A program made the position numbers and the translations under genes. Below are positions 16,577-21,624 of a stretch of DNA of 21,624 nt, one piece after another. Source of the stretch: a virus; IMG/VR virus record IMGVR_UViG_3300025141_000906, positions 1 to 21,624 of that record; one strand, written 5' to 3'. The notes beneath the pieces are model-generated. The model saw nothing but the letters and a program-made list of their open reading frames with translations, searched no databases and was not told the DNA's origin. Within the stretch, counting starts at the first letter, position 1, and each line of letters begins with the position of its first letter.

Positions 16577-18100
16577 ATGACCACGGGAATTAAAGAGCCG
16601 ACATTTACGGCGCATGACATTGAGCGAGCGATGGTTCAGCGTTCGTTTTTGTTTTTTTTGGAGTTTGTGAAGCTTCTTGATCCACCGACTGCCACGAATC
16701 CTGGTGGGATTATCCAGTTGAAGATGTGGGATCACATCAAAGAGGCTGCTGTTTTACTGGCTGGCTCTGAAACTGAAGACGCAAAGAACTTGTTGTCGGT
16801 GTTAAAGAGTCGTCAGATTGGTTGGTCGTGGATTCTTGCGGCTTATGCTGTTTGGAAAGCCCAGTATCACGAAGGTGCGAATGTTCTTATCTTTTCGCAA
16901 GGGCAGCTTGAGTCCAGTGTTTTTCTTGGTAAATGCAAGACTGTCCACGAAAACCTGCCGTATCACCTGAAAATTCCTACTACCAGAGCAAATGATACTT
17001 TGATGTCCTTTGGCTCCATGAAATCCAAGATAACGGCGCTACCGTCCACAGAGAACGCTGGTCGTGGTGAAACTGCAACACTGGTTATTCAGGACGAGGC
17101 AGACTTCCACGAAAATCTTGAACTGAACTATGCGGCAATCAAGCCGACAATTGACCGTGGCGCACAACTTATCCAGGTTTCCACGATTAACAAGAAAACT
17201 GCTGGGTCACTTTTCAAAGAAATCTATCGAAACTCGCCTGATAACGGATTTCACAAGGTCTTTCATGGCTGGCGCGTCGTTCCAGACAGAGATGATGCGT
17301 GGCACAACAAGGTAATGAGAGAAGCCCCGCACTCTGAGGGTATGACTCCTGAACTCTACATGGAGCAAGAGCACCCGGAAACAGAGGAAGAGGCACTTCG
17401 TCCTACAAGAGCAATGGCTGCGTTCGATACAGACGCTCTGGAAGCCATGCAAAACGACCAGAAACAGCCTGTTGAAACAAGAAACGGGGTAGTCAATATC
17501 TACCAGAAGCCTGCTGTTGGAAAGCGGTATGCGGCTGGAACGGACACTTCACACGGAACAGGGGGAGATTATGCAACTACTGCTGTCATTGACGTGGAAA
17601 CTGGTTACGTGGTTGCCGATGTGGATTCTAAAACGCTTGCTCCCGAACATCTCGCTCAAGAATCTGTTCGCCTTTTGGAAGAATACGGAAATCCAATATG
17701 GGCAATCGAAGACAACGACTGGGGACAACTCACAATTGATAAAGCCCGTGACCTCAAATATCCACGTCTTTACGAAAGACGGAACCCCAACGGTCAGCCT
17801 TCAGGACGGGTGGGTTGGCATACGGATTCCAGATCGCGCCCGTTACTTTGGGGAGAACTTATCGAAGCTGTTAGGGAAAGGCTGATAACGATTCCGTCAC
17901 AAAACGGACAATCGCAGTTTTCTACCGTTATTCGTAATCCAGATAAAGACGGTCGTATCGAAGCAATGGTCGGAACACATGATGACTATCCGATGGCAGT
18001 TGGGTTAGCATGGCAGATGCGAAAAGAAGCGTACCGGCGTGATTCCAAGATAAAAGTCGTAACTCGCGCCGAACGACTAAGGCGACTGGGTAAACTTTAA
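16577..18100 (+). CDS. terL: Terminase large subunit
   Basis: This 507-residue protein has the ATPase and nuclease domains of phage packaging motors. A deviant Walker A with the K-S-R-Q-I-G-W-S pattern lies at 77-84, Walker B is TLVIQDEA (168-175, Asp173/Glu174), and the coupling motif is STINKKTAG (202-210). The RNase H-like nuclease has GTDTSHGTGGDY (Asp323), AIEDND (Glu378) and THDDYPMAVGLAW (Asp469/470). Length and motif order are normal. It cuts concatemers and pumps DNA into proheads with the small subunit and portal. No Shine-Dalgarno is visible before the ATG. The stop abuts the portal ATG directly. Confidence 0.92.
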   Translation: MTTGIKEPTFTAHDIERAMVQRSFLFFLEFVKLLDPPTATNPGGIIQLKMWDHIKEAAVLLAGSETEDAKNLLSVLKSRQIGWSWILAAYAVWKAQYHEGANVLIFSQGQLESSVFLGKCKTVHENLPYHLKIPTTRANDTLMSFGSMKSKITALPSTENAGRGETATLVIQDEADFHENLELNYAAIKPTIDRGAQLIQVSTINKKTAGSLFKEIYRNSPDNGFHKVFHGWRVVPDRDDAWHNKVMREAPHSEGMTPELYMEQEHPETEEEALRPTRAMAAFDTDALEAMQNDQKQPVETRNGVVNIYQKPAVGKRYAAGTDTSHGTGGDYATTAVIDVETGYVVADVDSKTLAPEHLAQESVRLLEEYGNPIWAIEDNDWGQLTIDKARDLKYPRLYERRNPNGQPSGRVGWHTDSRSRPLLWGELIEAVRERLITIPSQNGQSQFSTVIRNPDKDGRIEAMVGTHDDYPMAVGLAWQMRKEAYRRDSKIKVVTRAERLRRLGKL

Positions 18101-20089
18101 ATGGCAGCATCTAAGCGAGATCAAGCAAAAATCCAGAAAATCCTTGAAAGGGTCGACCGCAAGGAACAAGTTTTCCTGAAGCGTACCGAAATCATGGATG
18201 ACGAGTACGCTTGGGGCTGGAAGAATGTCCGCTTCAACCCGCCTGCCATCGAAGGAATCCCGCAAAAAGATGCTGTAACCACCAATTTTCCTAAAATTCT
18301 CGCCCGAAAAGTTTCCAATCTTGTAGGCTTTGCTGATCGAATTATTCGTGTAGAAGATGACGCGGATAATCAGGAGTTTCGTGACCAGAACAACGCCACT
18401 GAACGACTTGCAATCGGAATGTTGGAGAACTCAGATAAACGACTGCTGAACTCTGGCATGAAAGGTTCTGTTCAGGGAATGAACGGGTGGTTTGCCACTG
18501 TTCGTGGAGGATGGATCGCCTCTCGTGCGTTGCTTATCAAAGACTCTAAAGGCAACACAATCGAGGATATTGAGCCAATTGACCCCCGAAATATCGTTTT
18601 CGAAAAGGGCAAAGGCGAACCACTCTGGGCAGCTATCGTTACACAGCGTTCCAAACAAGATATTCGTGACGAATACCCGAATTTTATTTTTGATTCCGAA
18701 GACCCAGTACGAAACGTAGAAGACGATAACGATGAAAATGTGCGTGTCGTGGACTATTACTGGAAAGGAACCAAACGTGACGGTAAAGGCATGGAAGGCA
18801 AGTACCTGAATGCCGTTGTAATTAATAACCAGTTCGCTAAAAAACCGACAGACACTCACGCAGAAAAGTTCCCTGTCATTATTCGTTTGATTGGCAATAA
18901 CCCCGGCGTAATGAATTACACGCTCAAGGACGATATTGAGGGCGTTCGAGAGATTCCCGGTTTGGAAGACGTAGGTGACAGCGTGTTTGCCGCTCTCAAG
19001 CACACCAAGCCACAAGTAGATCGGCTTGCTTCCTACCGCATGGCTCTTACTGCCAAGGCTGTTCAGGGAACCATGAAGGTTTACAGCCGTGACGGAACCA
19101 AGGAACTTGACCAAGACCCGTTCGAGTCTGGTGCTGAACTCAATCTTTCACGAGACAACCAGGAAGATGTTGATCTCGTTCCAATCGCTCAACTTACAGC
19201 CGACACAGCGCAACTTGAAGCTGAACTTCGACTCGATGAAGCCAACGCTGGTTTGTCTGAACCGGCACTTGGTAGAACAAACTCCCCTGTTTCGGGTGCA
19301 GCACTCCAGATTCTCACTCAGGCAGACGCAGAAGTTGTTTCACCGTACATCAAAGCTGTTGAGTCACTCATGCTTGGTTGTCTTGAAGCGTTGCTTGCTC
19401 AATACGAAACAGGTAAATACAAGACGATTCACGTTCGCGGCAAGACTCACAACGATATTCCGTTCAACCGCCCGATTGCTCCAGATGACATCAAGAATCA
19501 CAACCGACTTAGCGTAGAACTTGTTCAGGTTCAACCACACGACGATGTTGCACTCTGGCAGGCAGCACAACTTGCTTCTACCCCAGACGCACAAGGCATG
19601 TCTCTTGTGTCCAAGCAGTACGCCGCAACAAAGATTGCTCGTGTTCAGGACTATGATCTCGAGAAAACACGCATGTTTGCTGCACAGGCAAGAATGTCCA
19701 GCCCTGCTGCAATGTGGTTGACGCAACTTGAAGCTGCACACAGAACTGGCGATCCGAACGTAGTTGCCTTTGTAGAGCAGGAACTACAGCGTGAATTGGA
19801 AAAACGTGAGATGGAAGATATCGCCATGCGAGCAGCGTTTATGCAGCAGTTCGCTCAAGACCCCACACAGGCAGCAGCAGGCGGTATGGGCGGTGGAATG
19901 CCACAAGGCGCACCTAACGGTGCTTCTGTTCAAGCAGACCCACTATCTGCTACAGTACCAATAGACTCAGCATTATTTGCTCAAGCCGGTCGACCAGGCG
20001 TGAGCCGAGAGCCTTCACCGGATGCGGGCTTCAACACAACAGCACCAAGGAATGGTGCAGAAGCAGCAGGCTTAGAGCCAAACGTATAG
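18101..20089 (+). CDS. Portal protein
   Basis: This 662-residue protein begins directly at the terL stop, the standard order terminase-portal. It has an N-terminal helix-rich region, a beta-rich wing (GWFATVRGGWIASRALLIKD, IEDIEPIDPRNIVFEKGKGE), and a long central helix and stem area (GLSEPALGRTNSPVSGAALQ, YIKAVESLMLGCLEALLAQY). A Gln/Ala/Met-rich helical crown follows (RELEKREMEDIAMRAAFMQQ), and then a Gly/Pro-rich tail (GGMGGGMPQGAPNG). Size and domain order fit podovirus/siphovirus-type portals that form the dodecameric DNA entry channel. The call rests on position and these features. Confidence 0.85.
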   Translation: MAASKRDQAKIQKILERVDRKEQVFLKRTEIMDDEYAWGWKNVRFNPPAIEGIPQKDAVTTNFPKILARKVSNLVGFADRIIRVEDDADNQEFRDQNNATERLAIGMLENSDKRLLNSGMKGSVQGMNGWFATVRGGWIASRALLIKDSKGNTIEDIEPIDPRNIVFEKGKGEPLWAAIVTQRSKQDIRDEYPNFIFDSEDPVRNVEDDNDENVRVVDYYWKGTKRDGKGMEGKYLNAVVINNQFAKKPTDTHAEKFPVIIRLIGNNPGVMNYTLKDDIEGVREIPGLEDVGDSVFAALKHTKPQVDRLASYRMALTAKAVQGTMKVYSRDGTKELDQDPFESGAELNLSRDNQEDVDLVPIAQLTADTAQLEAELRLDEANAGLSEPALGRTNSPVSGAALQILTQADAEVVSPYIKAVESLMLGCLEALLAQYETGKYKTIHVRGKTHNDIPFNRPIAPDDIKNHNRLSVELVQVQPHDDVALWQAAQLASTPDAQGMSLVSKQYAATKIARVQDYDLEKTRMFAAQARMSSPAAMWLTQLEAAHRTGDPNVVAFVEQELQRELEKREMEDIAMRAAFMQQFAQDPTQAAAGGMGGGMPQGAPNGASVQADPLSATVPIDSALFAQAGRPGVSREPSPDAGFNTTAPRNGAEAAGLEPNV

Positions 20090-20099
20090 AGATTTCACA

Positions 20100-20915
20100 A
20101 TGCGATCATTCATTATTTGGGTACAGGGTTCAGATGGCTCACGAAGGTGGGCAACTATTCAGGCTTCGAGTGCACAAGATGCGCGAAATCGCGTTGAATT
20201 GTCTGGGCTTAATTATATCCCTATCGCTGTTTACGACGATGTTGACATTGCTGAAAGTCATAATCCCGATGAATATGCAAACATAAATGCAGGGTCAGGC
20301 ACATCGTTTGGAACACTACCTATGCTGCCTGCGTTTGGCGGCGGTGGCGGTGGCGGTGGGTTTACTGGACCAGATGTTGAAGCAGACCCAGAAAAATATG
20401 AGTTCGGTCCTTCTTTTCTGCGTGCACTTAGAGGACGTGGAATCAATATCGGTCCCGGTGGTGGACTTCTTGGATCGCAAATACGTGAAGCCCAACAACC
20501 TCTGTTTTCTCGATTTTACGGATCAACAGTATTGAGCCCAGGTTCAGAATATGGAGTTGATGTTGGAAAAGACGAAAAATCGTTTGCAAATTTCATTGCT
20601 AATCAGCAAGGTCAAAATCTTCTTGGCAGAGGCGGTGCACAACAGGCGCGTAACTTGCTAAATAAAGCGATGGGTTTTACGAGTTTTGGTCAAGATGAAC
20701 TTCCATCTCTTCTTGCTGGTAGTTTTCTAAATCCTGCAACTACTGATCAGGGTGAGCAACTCGCAAATATTGCTCGTGAAGCAGGTCGTCAGCGTTTTGG
20801 TTCGCTTGCTCGGTTCTTGCCGTCATCATGGGACCTTACGCAAGATTACCTTTCACAAGAAGAGCCAGGTAGAGGCACGTTTGCAAACTTCTTGAACCGG
20901 AGAATCTTTGGGTAA
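20100..20915 (+). CDS. Hypothetical virion-associated protein with a polyglycine linker
   Basis: The 271-residue protein has an N-terminal beta-alpha domain (SFIIWVQGSDGSRRWATIQA then SSAQDARNRVELSGLNYIPI). This resembles small modules that feed a helix from an ASSAxDAR motif. A low-complexity hinge with eight consecutive glycines (FGGGGGGGGF) lies near residue 80. The rest is Gly/Leu/Phe-rich, with repeated short motifs (SFANFIANQQG, GTFANFLNRRIFG). It lies between the portal and another small virion-type gene, with a 10-base gap and no strong Shine-Dalgarno. It may be a capsid, scaffold or internal protein. No homologue is recognised. Confidence 0.65.
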   Translation: MRSFIIWVQGSDGSRRWATIQASSAQDARNRVELSGLNYIPIAVYDDVDIAESHNPDEYANINAGSGTSFGTLPMLPAFGGGGGGGGFTGPDVEADPEKYEFGPSFLRALRGRGINIGPGGGLLGSQIREAQQPLFSRFYGSTVLSPGSEYGVDVGKDEKSFANFIANQQGQNLLGRGGAQQARNLLNKAMGFTSFGQDELPSLLAGSFLNPATTDQGEQLANIAREAGRQRFGSLARFLPSSWDLTQDYLSQEEPGRGTFANFLNRRIFG

Positions 20916-21254
20916 ATGGTTCAGCCGTTAGACATTTTTGACATCCTCTCGGATACCAGAGAGGGTCGCCAGATTGGTTTTCAGAGCATTCTGGATAGGC
21001 TTTCACGCCAGCAACGATCACCTGTAACCCAGTTTAACCGTCCGTTTGTAAGTAACTTATTTCCGTCAATTGAGAACGAGTTCTTTGGAGCACTTGGAAG
21101 TAGGGTTGCTGAAGGGCAAGAGCCGATTACGTTTACTGATTTCTTGAATAACGACTTTGATTTACAGCGACGTATCAGGCGCACACCATCACAACAGATC
21201 GGCACTGGCACTTCTCGCTTGCGCTCACCAGCACGCTTCTTGTTTAACTTTTAA
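20916..21254 (+). CDS. Hypothetical virion-associated protein
   Basis: The 112-residue protein starts directly at the preceding stop (TAAATG). It reads MVQPLDIFDILSDTREGRQI and continues with SRQQRSPVTQFNRPFVSNLF, then FTDFLNNDFDLQRRIRRTPS and a C-terminal RLRSPARFLFNF. The aromatic FxDFLN and terminal RxxFxFNF/RIFG motifs echo the C-terminus of the gene before it (ANFLNRRIFG), which suggests that the two ends share an interaction partner. No family is recognised. Confidence 0.6.
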   Translation: MVQPLDIFDILSDTREGRQIGFQSILDRLSRQQRSPVTQFNRPFVSNLFPSIENEFFGALGSRVAEGQEPITFTDFLNNDFDLQRRIRRTPSQQIGTGTSRLRSPARFLFNF

Positions 21255-21263
21255 GGAGGCGAC

Positions 21264-21624
21264 ATGACACAACCTCCTTTTTCTGGCAACAACTTCCGTG
21301 ACCAGATAGACAGCGTTGCTCGTAATCTCACTGGTGGCGCGTTTCGACTTAAGCGGGATGACCCAGAAGCACCAAACAAATTCATGGACTTCGTTGCTCA
21401 ATCCGAGCAAGAGTTCATGCAGGTGCAACCACAAATGCAGGGCATCGTAAGCCCAACTGATCCACGAGGCACGTTGCAGCCCCGACCGCAAGCAGCACAG
21501 CCTACACAGGCTGTAGATGTTCAGCCCCCGGCTCCTCCCAGAAGCACGAATATCATAGGGCAGACAATAGGACGAGGTATTGGACCTGTTGCAAGTGAAG
21601 TAGGCAGAGGCACAGGAGCGTTCG
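21264..21624 (+). CDS. Virion-type protein, 3' end outside the window
   Basis: A strong AAGGAGG at 21253-21259 sits four bases before the ATG. At least 120 residues are encoded: a hydrophilic start (MTQPPFSGNNFRDQIDSVAR), a helical middle, then a Pro/Gln/Ala-rich linker (QPRPQAAQPTQAVDVQPPAP) and a Gly/Ile-rich segment IIGQTIGRGIGPVASEVGRG as the window ends. The last segment looks like an amphipathic or membrane-interacting helix. An internal virion or ejection protein would fit, but this is inference. The gene is truncated by the window edge. Confidence 0.6.
   Translation, partial: MTQPPFSGNNFRDQIDSVARNLTGGAFRLKRDDPEAPNKFMDFVAQSEQEFMQVQPQMQGIVSPTDPRGTLQPRPQAAQPTQAVDVQPPAPPRSTNIIGQTIGRGIGPVASEVGRGTGAF

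Noticed and set aside
18431-19114. Leftward 227-residue frame inside the portal gene
   Set aside because: It is antisense to a well-supported portal gene, has no ribosome-binding site or motif and shows odd amino-acid composition, as expected of a shadow frame.

Overview
The window reads as part of a double-stranded DNA tailed-phage genome. It holds a terminase pair, a portal protein, tail-fibre-type proteins, a RusA-type resolvase, a phage C5 cytosine methyltransferase, a GP88-family protein and long runs of very small, tightly overlapping genes. No integrase, rRNA, ribosomal protein or host metabolic gene is visible. GC content is intermediate, and the tail-fibre and small basic protein types resemble those of uncultured marine phages. 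The host cannot be named from the sequence.

Layout. (1) 1-5670, rightward: the 3' part of a glycine/threonine-rich tail-fibre-type gene, three tandem paralogues of one virion-type protein, a tail-chaperone-like gene, then small basic or zinc-ribbon proteins and a histone-H1-like protein. The block ends with two tiny membrane proteins, a small basic protein and a divergent TatC homologue. (2) 9882-5680, leftward: an early-type operon with an HTH protein, a double zinc-finger protein, a winged-helix-like protein, a possible ssDNA-binding protein, a VTT/DedA-like membrane protein, two 44-residue cysteine-rich proteins and RusA. (3) 14101-10310, leftward: a second early operon of small acidic or zinc-ribbon proteins, a C5 methyltransferase and a 140-nt tmRNA-like RNA. 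(4) 14433-14939, rightward: small terminase. (5) 15670-14975, leftward: GP88. (6) 15671-16415: a non-coding switch region with a 191-bp tetranucleotide array and a terminator. (7) 16416-21624, rightward: a zinc-knuckle protein, large terminase, portal and three virion-type genes running off the edge.

Regulation. The three leftward units (9882, 14101, 15670) each have a promoter of the same design: a TTGAYR-like -35, exactly 18 bp of spacer, and CATAAT or GAAAAT as -10. A GTAC-NN-GTAC inverted repeat sits inside each spacer. This looks like one co-regulated early regulon. Many leftward genes also share a leader, GATTGGAG, just before the start codon. Three covarying hairpins, each beside the 8-mer AGGGGTTA, lie between genes of operon (3), one of them just before the tmRNA-like RNA.

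Most unusual content: a miniature tmRNA-like RNA with the alanine-identity G3:U pair but no room for the normal pseudoknots; a phage TatC lacking the twin-arginine-binding glutamates, next to single-membrane-pass mini-proteins; interleaved inverted repeats with pseudoknot topology; and two homopyrimidine-rich mirror repeats in switch regions.
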